Assembly: GCA_036346395.1 (NCBI GenBank) | Contig: CM070599.1 | Coordinates: 13,135,232 to 13,199,231 of the forward strand | Direction: 5' to 3' | DNA: 64,000 bases | Source of the DNA: Hsuehochloa calcarea | Taxonomy: Eukaryota; Streptophyta; Magnoliopsida; Poales; Poaceae | Part shown: positions 1-10,110 of the stretch, one piece after another | Layout: every line of letters starts with the position of its first letter | How positions within the stretch are numbered: position 1 is the first letter of the stretch | Notes under the pieces: generated by a model | The model's database searches: none | What the model was told of the DNA's origin: nothing | The model's input: only the letters and a program-made list of their open reading frames with translations | Position numbers and translations under genes: made by a program

Positions 1-1
1 C

Positions 2-826
2 TCGTCTACTTCGAAGAATGATGAAGAGCATACTGAACACCTAAACCTATTGTTGGGAAAGCTGCGTGAGCACCAGCTTTATGCGAAGTTGAGCAAGTGC
101 GAGTTTTGGTTGGATGAAGTGGCATTCTTAGGCCATGTTCTATCAGTAGGAGGCATAGCCATGGATCCTGGTAAGGTCAACGATGTGCTCTCTTGGGGTC
201 AGCCCAAATCAGTGACTGACGTGAGGAGTTTTCTCGGTTTGGCAGGATACTATCGCCGCTTTATTGAGAACTTCTCCAAAATTGCAAAGCCAATGACTGA
301 ATTGCTCAAGAAGGACAGAAAATATGTGTGGTTCGCTGATTGTTTGAATAGTTTTCAAGAGCTCAAGAGGAGATTGACCACAACTCCAGTTCTTGTTCTT
401 CCCGACGTCCAACGAAGCTTTGATATCTATTGCGATGCTTCTCGTCAAGAACTCAGTTGCGTTCTTATGCAAGAGGGCAAAGTAGTGGCTTATGCATCAA
501 GACAATTGAGGCCCCATGAACTCAATTATTCGACCCATGACTTGGAATTAGCTGCAGTGGTTCTTCCACTGAAGATTTGGCGACATTACCTCATCGGTAA
601 TCGCTGCGAAGTGTATTTGGATCACAAAAGTTTGAAATACTTGTTCACCCAACCGAATCTGAACCTTAGGCAAAGGAGGTGGTTAGAGTTGATCAAAGAT
701 TATGATATGGGTCTCCAATACCATCCGGGTAAGGCTAATGTTGTTGCCGAGGCACTGAGTCGCAAGGTGTATTGCAACACAGTGATGCTCGAAGAGCAGC
801 AGCCCGCCCTTCGTGAAGAAATTTAG
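2..826 (+). pseudogene. Ty3/gypsy pol fragment: end of RT and RNase H
   Basis: The frame is already open at base 2, so the element runs off the left edge. It carries the end of reverse transcriptase (KLREHQLYAKLSKCEFW, FLGHVLS), the linker RSFLGLAGYYRRFI, then gypsy-type RNase H: IYCDASR with the first acidic residue, THDLELAAVV with the glutamate, and VYLDHKSLKYL. The last RNase H motif reads VVAEALSRK, with Glu where the family normally has Asp. In an active element these domains copy element RNA into DNA and remove the RNA strand in cytoplasmic particles. The frame stops at an amber codon (824-826), but the same frame resumes behind it as integrase, so this is a broken polyprotein and not a gene end. 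The Tekay/Del chromovirus lineage is inferred from motif wording. Confidence 0.9.
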
Positions 827-1642
827 CGGCTCAACATGGGAGTGGTTGAGCATGGTTCCCTCGCTGCCTTGGTTGTGCAACCAACCTTAGAATAGCAGAT
901 TAGGGCTGCACAACAAACGGATGTTGGTGTGAGTCAAATCAAGCAAAATGTCAAGAGCGGAATGGCCAAGTGTTTCTCAGAAGATGACAATGGTGTGGTA
1001 TGGTTCAGAAAGCGCCTTGTTGTTCCGAAGGTCATGGAATTGCAGAATGTCCTCCTCCGCGAAGCCCATGATTCTCCCTTCTCCATCTATCCCGGGGCCA
1101 CAAAGATGTATCAAGATCTCCGTCAAAGGTTCTGGTGGACCCGAATGAAGCGGGAAATCGCAAGGTTTGTTGCCAAATGTGACGTGTGTCGTCGGGTGAA
1201 GGCCAAACATCAACGTCTAGCGGGCCTCCTTCAACCTTTGTTAGTATCTGAATGGAAGTGGGATTCGATCGGTATGGATTTTATCACCAGTCTGCCCCGT
1301 GCCTCCAAGGGAAACGATGCCATATGGGTTGTCATTGATCGGCTAACTAAGGTGGTGCACTTCCTCCCTGTCAAGACTGATCTTCATGTAGGTCTTTTGG
1401 CGGATCTATACATTGCCCGCATCGTGAGCTTGCATGGTGTACCAAAAACGATCATGTCTGACTGTGGTTCACTATTTACCTCTCGGTTTTGGTATAGTTT
1501 GCAAGATGCTATGGGAACTCGCCTTTCTTTCAGCTCAGCATATAATCCTCAAACTGATGGCCAGACTAAAAGAGTCAATCAAGTATTGGAAGACATGCTC
1601 CATGCCTGTGTTCTCTCATACGGGAAAGGCTGGGAGAAATGA
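827..1642 (+). pseudogene. Ty3/gypsy integrase, zinc and catalytic core, damaged
   Basis: This continues the upstream RNase H frame beyond stop codons at 824-826 and 893-895. The zinc-binding part reads REAHDSPFSIYPG then CDVCRR, so one histidine of the HHCC set is a tyrosine. The core has its first Asp in GMDFITSLP and its second in SDCGSLFTSRFW. The position of the third catalytic acid, in QTDGQTKRVNQ, is lysine. Integrase inserts the DNA copy into the genome. The lysine would be expected to abolish catalysis, and the frame ends at 1640-1642 in the middle of the domain. The pieces are collinear with 2-826 and 1643-2187, so all three belong to one element. Confidence 0.9.
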
Positions 1643-2187
1643 TTGTTGTTCGCCGAGTTCTCCTACAACAACAGCTTTCAAGCCAGCCTTGGCATGGCAC
1701 CATTTGAGGCATTATATGTGAGGAAATGAGGCATTATATGTGAGGAAATGTAGGACCCCGTTGAATTGGTCAGAAACCGGTGAAAGACCATTATTTGGCC
1801 CAGACTCGATTAATGAAGCCTAAAGTCAAGTTTGATTGATTCGCGATCGATTGTGTACGGCTCAATCGAGACAAAAGAGCTATGCAGATCGTCGTCGTCG
1901 TGAGTTGAGTTTTGAGCCAAATGACTTTGTTTATCTCAAAGTCTCTCCCCTGAAGGGTCATCAACGATTCGGCGTCAAAGGCAAGTTAGCTCCTCGTTAT
2001 GTCGGACCTTACCGCATCATCGAGAAGAAAGGGGCCGTTGCCTACAAGTTTGATTTACCTGCTGCACTTGAGGGAGTACACGATGTATTCCACGTATCCC
2101 AACTGAAGAAGTGCCTTCGTGTTCCTACCGAGGAAGCTCCCTTGGAAAGTCTTGACGTTCAAGAAGACTTGACTTACCATGGAGTCG
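1643..2187 (+). pseudogene. Ty3/gypsy integrase C-terminal region
   Basis: After the stop at 1642 the family pattern continues (SYNNSFQASLGMAPFE, about 1660-1712). It is then broken by a 22-bp tandem duplication and resumes around 1860 with the GPY/F-type region: DFVYLKVSPLKG, LAPRYVGPYRI and DVFHVSQLKKC. This region normally binds DNA and target chromatin. In Tekay-type elements a chromodomain-like tail follows, but recognisable homology stops close to 2187, where a duplicated 79-bp sequence begins, so the tail and the 3' LTR are missing. The ATG near 1836 opens the longest stretch, but there is no reason to think it is used as a start. Confidence 0.85.
1706..1749 (+). repeat. 22-bp perfect tandem duplication in integrase
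   Basis: The 22-bp unit beginning GAGGCATTATATGTG occurs twice back to back (1706-1727 and 1728-1749). Because 22 is not a multiple of three, it shifts the integrase frame. It is a simple slippage-type duplication in a dead element. Confidence 0.95.
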
Positions 2188-2344
2188 TCCCCTCTTACTT
2201 TTTTAGATAGGGCTCCGCGGGAGCCCTAACCATTTTCTTGCGAGGGGAAGGTGAAGATGGCGCCGTCCCTCATACTTTTTTAGATAGGGTTCCTTGGGAG
2301 CCCTAACCATTTTTTTTGCGAGGGGAGGTGAAGGCGCTGTCGTC
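2187..2344. repeat. 79-bp imperfect direct repeat at the gypsy/gypsy junction
   Basis: Two copies (about 2187-2265 and 2266-2344) share TACTTTTTTAGATAGGG, GGGAGCCCTAACCATTTT and GCGAGGGGA. They lie exactly where plus-strand gypsy homology ends and the 3' tail of the minus-strand Tat element begins. No LTR end or TSD is visible here, so the junction may be a deletion or an illegitimate recombination point. Confidence 0.75.
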
Positions 2345-2373
2345 CCCCCTCGGTGTGTCCTGGTTCTTGGGAC

Positions 2374-2760
2374 CAGGTGTGGTGCTGGGGTTTCAACCAT
2401 GTGTGGCATCTTCGACTGCACACTCGTGCATGCAGAGGGCTACGGTGTGTACCAGTTCCAAAATCCATGCGCGGTATGTGTTTATATTCTCGTGCTTGCG
2501 GAGGACTACGGTGTGTACCGGGGCCGAAGGCCATGCACGTTGTTTGTTTATACAATTGTACTTGTTGAGGGCTACGGTGTGCATCGAGGCCAAAGACCAT
2601 GTGCGGTGTCTGTTTATACACCCGTGCTTGCGGAGGGCTACGGTGTGCACCGGGGCCGAAGGGCATGCGCGTTGTCTGTTTATGCACTCGTGCCTGAGGA
2701 TTGCTACAGTGTGCACCAGGGCCAAAGGCCATGCGTGTTGTTTGTTTATACACTGGGCCC
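2374..2760. repeat. 66-bp minisatellite, about six copies
   Basis: CTACGGTGTG recurs with a spacing of 66 bases near 2440, 2506, 2571, 2638 and (as CTACAGTGTG) 2704, with a degenerate copy upstream. Since 66 is 3 x 22, several frames stay open on both strands. On the minus strand a 22-residue repeat with wording like YKQTTRMAFGPGAH is readable over about 175 residues. The array lies 3' of the integrase of the minus-strand Tat element. Tat/Ogre elements are known for hypervariable, tandem-repeat-rich 3' regions, so an untranslated tail repeat is the likely reading. A real repeat protein is not supported. Confidence 0.9.
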
Positions 2761-3313
2761 TGCCTTTCTATTCGACAAGGAAGTGCCAAAATATTATTAC
2801 ACCACAAGTACAGGCTCCTACCGCTTTAAAGCCGGCGGGTGGTGGTTCTCTGGGCGTAGCCGGTTTTTACATTAGCCTACAGATAGAATTTTCGGAGGCT
2901 CTTGGCGTTCCATGTGTGGTCTAGCTACTACCCTTCGGGTGTCGCCCTGTAGTAGGAGCCCGCTCTTGTGCTTTGGGTGATGATGTAGAGCCCTTCCCAT
3001 CTGGACTCTAGCTTTCCTATAGTTGTGGGGTTTGCCACTCGCTTGAGCACCATATCGCCTGGTGCTAGGGCGCGGATCTTAACCTTCCTATTTTACGCCT
3101 TCGCGACCCCTTCGATGTATTTCGCCATGGTTGATATAGCCTGCACGCAGTGGTCTTCTAGGAGGTCCAGAGACATGCCACAGTCTGCGAGATTCGGTTC
3201 TCTATTGCCCGAATTGACTTTGCCACGAACTCACCCGGGGTCGTTGCTTCGTCACCGAAGAGGAGCTTGAACGATCAGAACCCCGTGGCCCTTTTCGGTG
3301 ATGTGCAAAGTGT
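2761..3313 (-). pseudogene. GYP1 pol C-terminal tail
   Basis: The minus strand reads ALAPGDMVLKRVANP, then GKLESRWEGLYIITQSTRAG. This is the conserved C-terminal region that follows the integrase core in Tat elements, and it probably contacts DNA. The frame is interrupted: double stops follow RATPEG near 2930, and the last recognisable residues lie near 2870. The minisatellite starts just beyond. It is collinear with the integrase core at 3314-3712. Confidence 0.8.
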
Positions 3314-3960
3314 TCATAATGCCTTCTGGAGCTCGTCGGCGTAGAGCCCCTTCAACAGGCCCACTAGGAGTTTCGTTAGTCCTGCTAGTAGGTTACCGTC
3401 GGCTCGCTCGACCGCTCCATTTGACTCGGGGTGTGCAACGGATGCGAAGCATATTGTAGTGCCTCTGTTCTGGCAGAATGTTCGGAATGAAATAGAATCG
3501 AATTGGGTGCCGTTGTTGATGACGATGTTGCGGGGCACCCCATAGCGGCTGATGATGTTCTTCCAAGCGAAGCACTGTGCCGCTGCAGCCGTGATTTTGT
3601 TGAATGGTTCGGCCTCCACCCATCTAGAGAAATACTCGATGGCGATGAAGGCGAAGCGGAGGTTGCCGTTGGCTGCCGGGAATGGGCCGATGATGTCGAA
3701 CCCCCAGCGCACAAAAGGGCCATACCGGGGCCAGGGGCTGCAACGGGACTTCAGGGGCCTTCAAGTGGTGGTTGGCCCACTAGCAGCCCTGGCAGTGCTG
3801 GACTAAATCTTATGCGTCTCGGAGTGCGGTTGACCAATAGAAACCTTGGCGGAAGGTCTTCGTGATGAGGCCTCGAGGCACTTTATGTGCGCTGTAGAGG
3901 CCCTCGTTAATTCCCTTAGGAGGGATTGACCCTCCTTCCGGGAAACGCATCGCGGGAGGG
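3314..3960 (-). pseudogene. GYP1 integrase
   Basis: The open stretch 3712-3314 on the minus strand is an integrase core. GFDIIGPFP carries the first Asp. The second motif reads VINNGTQF, with Asn at the expected catalytic Asp. HPESNGAVERAD carries the Glu. Upstream (about 3720-3960) a degraded zinc region with a CQHCQGC-like cluster can be read, interrupted by stops. The enzyme would insert the cDNA copy of GYP1 into chromosomes. With the Asp replaced and several stops it cannot be active. Sense is opposite to the gypsy remnant at 1-2187, so the two are separate elements. Confidence 0.88.
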
Positions 3961-4260
3961 GGGCGTAGACGCCCCCTTGTACTTCGGGTTCGCTATTTTA
4001 GGCGGTTTACTTTGGCCGTGTCTTAGGGCTCTTCTCCTGTGAGATACTTGAGGACGGTGTCCCGCCAATCCACCTCGTCAACAAGGAGCACGAGGCTAGC
4101 GGTGTGTTGTGCTTCGAGCAGCCCCTTGTGCTTTTGGGACAACCCCTAGTGTTTCGGGGGCAGCCCCTTTTGCTTCTAGGGTAATTGACGGGGCCCACTG
4201 TACTTTGTAGAGCGTGTCTGGTGGAGGGCGTTTGTCAGAGCTGGCTAGCTTTACATGTCT
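3961..4260 (-). repeat. Degenerate linker with short GC-rich repeats
   Basis: Between integrase and the second RNase H, a unit of about 22 bp with wording GCAGCCCCTTGTGCTT recurs three to four times (about 4100-4185), with a related piece near 3970. On the minus strand it reads as TRGCPKSTRGCSK-like repeats. Conserved Tat protein sequence is not recognisable here, so this is probably local slippage in a decayed linker. Confidence 0.55.
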
Positions 4261-4720
4261 GTCCACCACCTTGTTACTACTTTTGTGGGATGTTTTGAAC
4301 AGTGATGTCTAGGAAGTGTTTGGCTTCAGCCTGAACCGCCGCTAGGTATCTGGATATTTTTGGATCTCTTGTTGTAAACGACTTGTCAAAGTGCCCTACA
4401 ATGAGTCGGGAGTCGCTTTTGATAGTTATGCGCTTCGCACCCAGTGTTTTTGCCTTTAGCAGGCCTAGCAGCAGTGCCTCATATTCTGAGGCGTTGTTGG
4501 TTGTAAGGAAGTTGAGACGAGCAGCGTGGGAGACGCTCCGCCCGTCCGGGGCGGCCGAGATGGCTGCGGGTGCTTTGATCTTGCTTGGTGGTTGCTCTTT
4601 AGTCTGCGAGGTCCACTTGGCGATGAAGTCGGCTAAGGCCTGTGACTTGATGGCTGTGTGGGTTGCAAAGGTGATGTCGAAGGGCGCCAGCTCCGCCGCC
4701 CACTTGCCTATGCGTCCCGA
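4261..4720 (-). pseudogene. GYP1 second (archaeal-type) RNase H
   Basis: The minus strand reads LNFLTTNNASEYEALLLGL, then KSDSRLIVGHF and FTTRDPKISRYLAAVQAEA. Glu in SEYEAL and Asp in KSDSRL match the catalytic residues of the extra RNase H that is diagnostic for Tat elements. The domain lies between RT-RNase H and integrase, the expected order. It is in pieces with frame changes. In this lineage the extra domain is thought to supply or support removal of RNA from RNA-DNA hybrids. Its presence is my main reason for the Tat assignment. Confidence 0.82.
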
Positions 4721-4977
4721 GGCATTCTTATTTCATAGCATCAGTGCTAGCGGGTAGGACGTTGTGACTACGACGGAGTATGCTAGGAAGTAGTGTCGAA
4801 GCTTGCGCGAGGCCATGAGCAGGGTGTATGCCAATTTTGTCAGCTCTGTGTACTGGGCCTTGGCCCCCTGAAGGGCCTCCGAGATGTAATACACTAGCTG
4901 TTGACCATTGTCTTCCTAGACGAGGAAGCTGCGAGGTACAGCAGGAGCTTCGCTCCTGGTTTCGGGCTTGCTAGGCT
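4640..4977 (-). pseudogene. GYP1 first RNase H, degraded
   Basis: Downstream of RT on the minus strand, fragments such as KLLLYLAAS, CITSRRP (out of frame), KLAYTLLMASRKLRHYF, ASGRIGKWAAEL and QALADFIAKW follow the order of gypsy-type RNase H. Several stops and at least one frameshift break it. It directly joins RT on one side and the second RNase H on the other. Confidence 0.75.
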
Positions 4978-5784
4978 TCACAGCTGGGTGAGGTATTGCT
5001 TCAGTTCCTGAAACACCTGCTGGCACCCTTCAGTCCATCTAAATGGCCGCCACCCAAGTCTCGGTGAGTGGGGCAGAACCAGTGAGGGCCGCCAGGCGCC
5101 TGTCGACCACGGACCTCTCGTGCACCACGAGGGGGCTCCATCTCTTGGATGGCTTTTATTTTTTTTGGGGTTGGCCTCGATGCCCCTTTCTGACACAAGA
5201 AACCATAGGAGTTTGCCCGCCTTCACGCCGAAGGCGCACTTCTCGGGGTTGAGCTTGACCCCCTTCGCTCGCAGGTTGGTGAATATTTTCTGTAGGTCCA
5301 CCGCTTGTGAGGCCTCGTGTCTGCTCTTGTTCACTATATCGTCCATGTGTGCTTCTACATTGCGGCCGAGCTGGTCGGCTAGCACCTTCGCGATGAGCCG
5401 GGTAAATGTTGTGCCCACGTTCTTCAGGTCGAAGGGCATGTGGATGTAGCAATAGGTACCTAGGGGAGTGATGAAGGCTGTTTTGGGTTCGTCTTACTTT
5501 GCCATGAATATTTGATGAAACTCGGAGTAGGCGTCGAGGAAGCTCATAAGTTCGTAGCCTGAAGTGGTGTCCATGAGTTGGTCGATGCGAGGTAGAGGGA
5601 AGTCATCCTTCGGTGATGCTTTGTTGGGATCGGTGAAGTCGAGGCACGTGCGCCATTCGCCTGTGCTTTTTCGCACGAGGACAGGGTTGGCCAGCGATTT
5701 GGAGTGCTTAATCTCGCGGATGACTCCTGCTTTAAGGAGTTTGGCAATCACATTTTTTGCTGCCTTCAGCTGTTCCACCGACAT
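4978..5784 (-). pseudogene. GYP1 reverse transcriptase
   Basis: On the minus strand 5784-5494 gives the fingers region (LKAGVIREIKHSKSLANPVL, GEWRTCLDFTDPNKA, FPLPRIDQLMD, FLDAYSEFHQI). 5439-4978 gives the palm, with MPFDLKNVGTTFTRL and the active-site box AHMDDIV. The two are collinear and separated by an in-frame TAA just after FMAK (about 5495) where the family has a sense codon. A later frameshift near 5150 disturbs the thumb. RT copies element RNA into DNA. The domain order and the box are clear, but the gene is dead. Confidence 0.9.
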
Positions 5785-6354
5785 GCCACATAATATTTGC
5801 TTCTTGGGCGACGCATCACTTCACAGCACGAGGCGGTGCTCGATGGTCTCCCGTGCAACGCCAGGGATGTCCTCAGGGCCCAGGCAAAGACATCCACGTT
5901 GCTGCGGAGTACTTGGAGGACGGTGTCGCATGTGATGACTAGGAGCTCAGCCGAGGGCCATCATCTTCTCCGGGGCTGCTTCGGTGAGAGGGACCCACCG
6001 GAGCTGGCCTTCTGGTTTAGCCTTCAGCGCCCATTTTGCTTAGGCGGGGCTGGCCCGAGCACCTGCGTCTTTCCAATCGCATGTACATGGTGGGCTGGTG
6101 AGAGTGCCTCCAGCTCTACCCGCCTTGCTAGGTCTTGGTATCCCTGCACCGTGACTATGCCCTCTGTTGCTTGGATCTTCACGCACAGGTGGGCTATGGC
6201 ACCGATGGTGTTCAGTGTGGCTCGATCGAGGATGGTGTTGTACTAGTAAGGCATCTGGACGACGTCGAATGTGACGATCTTTGTCCGGGAAGCGAAGTGA
6301 TCGCTGAATGTGACGGCAAGGTTGATCTGACCTAGGGCCGTCAGAGGTCTACCC
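5785..6354 (-). pseudogene. GYP1 protease-to-RT linker, degraded
   Basis: This is the stretch between protease and RT on the same strand. Fragmentary frames are readable, but there is no conserved motif beyond its position. It is GC-rich like the rest of GYP1 and different from the AT-rich solo LTR to the right. I see no separate gene here. Confidence 0.6.
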
Positions 6355-6590
6355 CTAGCTCACCAAGAGGATGCTTGGGGGTGACAGGCGGTCCCGAGGA
6401 ATCACCATCCTGTTGAAGGCATCTGTGAACAGTAGGTCCGCGGCGCTTCCTCCATCCACGAGGATGTGTTTGACCTTGAAGTCCGTGATGTTGGTGGGAA
6501 TGACGAGTGGATCCTGGTGTGGAAAATAGATACTTCGAGCATCCTTGGGGCCAAAGGTGACTAGTATTATGGTGTAGTGGGGTGGGTTGG
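6355..6590 (-). pseudogene. GYP1 retropepsin (aspartic protease)
   Basis: The minus strand reads HYTIILVTFGPKDARSI, then VKHILVDGGSAADLLFTDAF and a run ending DRLSPP. VDGGSA is the aspartic protease active-site form (DG/SG type) seen in Tat-lineage gypsy elements. The enzyme would cut the Gag-Pol polyprotein in the particle. The open frame continues to the right into the inserted 4-kb LTR, which provides an accidental Met at 6738, so the long open stretch 6738-6355 is a chimera of LTR and protease. The real upstream coding part resumes at 13470, beyond the insertion, as the TSD GTTGG shows. Confidence 0.85.
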
Positions 6591-7395
6591 TGTGAGACCC
6601 CGGTTTATCCGGCTTGTAATGCTTAACCATCCACTTGGTCCTAGCATCACAAAACAGATAATCCGAGACTCGAGACATGTATACTTCCCAGAATTGCAGT
6701 ATACACGCCTCTTTACAAAGTTCATGCATCAATTCCATTCATTCACATAGAACCGAAACATAAACAGCAATTCAGAAGATATCATAAATAAAGGATAGTC
6801 ATTACAAAAGAGAGGCCGACCGGCCAAATGACAAATACATAAAGAAATTTAACAGCGGAAGCAAAAGTGCCATAAGATGGCCATAAACAAAAGAGCCAAT
6901 CAGTGTGCCTTTAACCCACAAGGCAACCGTAGGACCGCCGAGGCTAGTCGTCGAATCCACAGCACAACTCACAAAAGTGAGGCCCTTGGGGCTCACCTTC
7001 TTCCTCTGCAAACAAAAGCAGCCCAGCAAAAACTGGGTGAGTACTTTGAATGTACTCGCAAGATATATAAGAATGATAACAGATCTATACAATAACTACA
7101 TGCAAGCTTATTTAAGTGGAGCATGTTAGGACTCAAATTTTTAAGCATAAAGCAAGTTTTATTTGCAATAATGTAATAGATCAAAGGCAATTTTTGCAAT
7201 CTGATTTTATTTGATAAAAGCAGTAGTAATCAAGTAGCAACAACGATAAAGCAGATCCTGGAAGTGACTAAACCATTAGTCACCACAACAATAGCATGAA
7301 TTACCCATTCATGCCAACCATATCAAATTTTAATTTAAAAGGTTGTAGTCTAGTTCTTGCGACCTTACCAAGCATGTCCATAACCTAGGGCGAGG

Positions 7396-7406
7396 CTATT
7401 GAATAG
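7396..7406 (-). other. Decayed CTATTCGAATAG block in copy A
   Basis: The sequence here is CTATTGAATAG, one base short of the palindrome CTATTCGAATAG found at the matching place in the sister LTR (25125-25136) and in two other LTR families. On the minus strand it is followed by the same CCTCG...TAGGTTATGGACA context. Confidence 0.7.
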
Positions 7407-8782
7407 TTTTATCCTGCGAGGGTGTACCAATGTACCCACACGCCTGGACCGCCTTTTGCCACTAGATTAAGCACACTTCCTTAGGTATGCCGGCACGGCT
7501 AAGTCCTCTGAGACATTTCCCATATTGTGAATTATTCACGAGCGCCTGTATGGATAGAAACCCATACGTTGTGTCGAGTCATTGTAAAGCCTCGGTCAAC
7601 TACCCGTCGCAGGTAAAGCCTTGGACAACTACAATGCTCCTCGAGGTGGAGAGCCTACCCGGAATCTCCACCACCGCACACCCAACACAAGAACACGAGA
7701 ACACATATCATGTTTCACACAACACACACAACCCCCTCCTGCGACTCGGAGATAACCCACGCCAAAGTACTAAGTCAAGAGAGGTCCCATATCCCTCTCG
7801 CGTGGTTAGCACGCATAAGCGCTTGGCTTAGTGACACAAGTAACTCGGTCCTTGATGACCTAGGCACCATTCCAATCACACCAATCACACCAACATACCA
7901 TTGTGCCCAAGTCTAAAACAATTTTATTTTCAGTTTTTGACTTAACAAAGTAACAAAGCACAAATGCTGGACATAATGGAATAATAAATAAATGTGTGAT
8001 CAAGATCATCGACTAAAATCGATGATCGCCCAATACTACCGATATCTAAGCATTTCTAAGCATGACATCGAAAAGATAATAAAAGAGCATAATTAAATCA
8101 CCGGGCTCTAATTCACCAGCGATATTAATAACTTATGGTTGTGGCAGGGGATAACAATTTAATGGCAACAATGCATTAGGAATAACTACCTCTAAACATG
8201 ACAAAAATAATTGGACACAAAAGCAATGCATACATATAATTTGTAAACAAGATATTAGGCTTTGAAAGTAATGGGACATTTATGATCAAATATCTTGCCT
8301 GCTTGTTGTGGGTCAAGGTGTTGCTGAGGATCAACAATATTATCAATGTGCTCTTCGGGTCCTAACGAGAAAGCAAAAAGCAACCGATAAGAACGAATAA
8401 AATACAAAGACCCAACAGTAAACTCCCTCCAAAAATTCTAAAATTTTTACAGTAGCAAGGTCTTGATTTATAATGAATTTAGCAACAAGAACCAATTGAT
8501 TTGGATTCTTAATGCCAAAGATATGACCAAAACAATTTTGCTCAGCTTTTATAAATCAAAAATGCTACTATTCATTAGCAAAAATTTTCTGGAGCTATAC
8601 TGAGGTTGGAAACATTTTTAACTTAAATATGAGTTAAAAACATAACCAACAAAATTTGAATCAACCGAAAAGGATTTGAAATGAATTAGTTATGCATTTT
8701 ACAAGTTATCACATTTTCCAGTTGATAAATAAATCCTCTCGGGAAATTCAGAAATTATAAAAGGCGTGGCGAACACGGGGCG

Positions 8783-9100
8783 TTGATCTTGGATCCAACG
8801 GCCCAAGCTCGGCGGCCTTGTGTGTGCGATCCATGGCCCTGTCGTTAACCGTTGGATCGGGATCCAACGGTCCGGTCGAGCAGCGCGATCCGGACACGTT
8901 TGGATCTGGATCCAGCGGTCCACGTGGATGGGAGCGTTCGCGGTCCGAGCGTTCACGCGCACGCGGCCGTGGATCGGGATCCAACGCTCCGCGGACGCGA
9001 TCGGGACCATTGATCTTAGATCCAACGGTCCCGCAGGCCAAGGCGCGGCGAATTCAAATTTCCGCGCTAACGTGGGCGTAGATCTAAGGATCGACGGTCC
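8783..9100. repeat. Array of GATCCAACGG-type palindromes in LTR copy A
   Basis: GATCNNGATCCAACGGTCC-like units recur about six times (near 8785, 8848, 8905, 8970, 9012 and 9078). Pairs such as CCGTTGGATC...GATCCAACGG form inverted repeats. The sister LTR copy at 22143-26164 carries a different palindrome array (GTCGTAAG/CTACGAC) in the corresponding region, so this part of the LTR is hypervariable. Confidence 0.7.
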
Positions 9101-9691
9101 GCATCGATTCGATTCAAAGCGTCCGTCTGTTTTCGTCCGGCAAAAGCAGCGGGGAGAAACGGCCGGCCGGCCTTTCGCTCGCGCGGCGGTGCGAGCAAGT
9201 GCCCAAAATGGGTCTCAAACATCATTGCGCACCTAAAGGCACCAACGAATTGGTGCGGTGGACGAGCGTCGGCAAGCGGGAGGGAACGAAGTGGTTCAAA
9301 ATGGCCAAACGAAAATGGCAAAATGCTCGGCTACGGTTCAAGGGAGCGGTGCGGGCCACTAGGGACTAACGAGGAGCTACACGAACGCAATGGGCGCCGA
9401 GGAGAGTCGGTTGCCGGCGAAGAAGAACGCGGTTTGGTGAAATTAGGGAAATCGAATTGGCTCGTCCCTGGACAAATTGAACCGAATTGAGTGAGGTTAA
9501 GTTTGATGAGTAGAGGAGAGCGAGAGGAGCAAAGACTTGTGGAAGAAAACCTCATTTGCACCGACTTCACCGAAGCTCCAAAACCGGCAATGGCGTAGAA
9601 GGATTCTCGAAGATCTGCGGCTCAGTGGACTTGTGAGTGTTAGCTAGAGGCTGCGGAGTTGCTAAAGGAAGCTAAGGGAGAAGCAAAGGAG

Positions 9692-9700
9692 CTTAAATAG
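9692..9700 (-). promoter_or_regulatory. TATA-like box of 4-kb LTR copy A
   Basis: CTATTTAAG on the minus strand, next to GC-rich sequence, has the form of an LTR promoter TATA box and gives the LTR its minus orientation. No transcript evidence is available. Confidence 0.45.
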
Positions 9701-9959
9701 CCGGGATGGCAGAGGGCACCCGCGATAACCCTTTCGGGTCAAGCCGCCGTTTGAGCGAGAGAGCGGCGGAGGCGGTTGGAGAGGGGCGCCGAGGAGGAGC
9801 ACGGCGAGGCATTAAATGCGCTCAGATATAGCCGTTTAAAGGCGCACCGTGGAGTGGAGCAGGGCCGCGCTTTTCTCCTCTCGACGCCATGGCCGACCGA
9901 CGCGCGAGGTGACCGGAGGAAGGAGGCGACTTCGTCGATCGTCGGATTAATCGAGCAGT

Positions 9960-10110
9960 TGAGTTAGATCGGGTGGATTACAACGATTCGTCATTCAAGC
10001 GGTCGAGGACCGTTCGATCTTGATCCAACGGTGAGTTAGATCGGGTGGATTACAACAGATTCGTCGTTCAAGCGGTCGAGGGCCGTTCGATCTCGATCCA
10101 ACGGCTCACG
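9960..10110. repeat. Roughly 67-bp direct repeat with GATCCAACGG
   Basis: The segment GTTAGATCGGGTGGATTACAA...GGCCGTTCGATCTNGATCCAACGG occurs twice in a row (about 9961-10032 and 10033-10103). The sister LTR has a related double unit at 22730-22890. Confidence 0.75.

Noticed and set aside
2280..2924. Open frames of 110-202 codons on both strands
   Set aside because: They are produced by the 66-bp tandem repeat, whose unit length is a multiple of three. No start context or family support.
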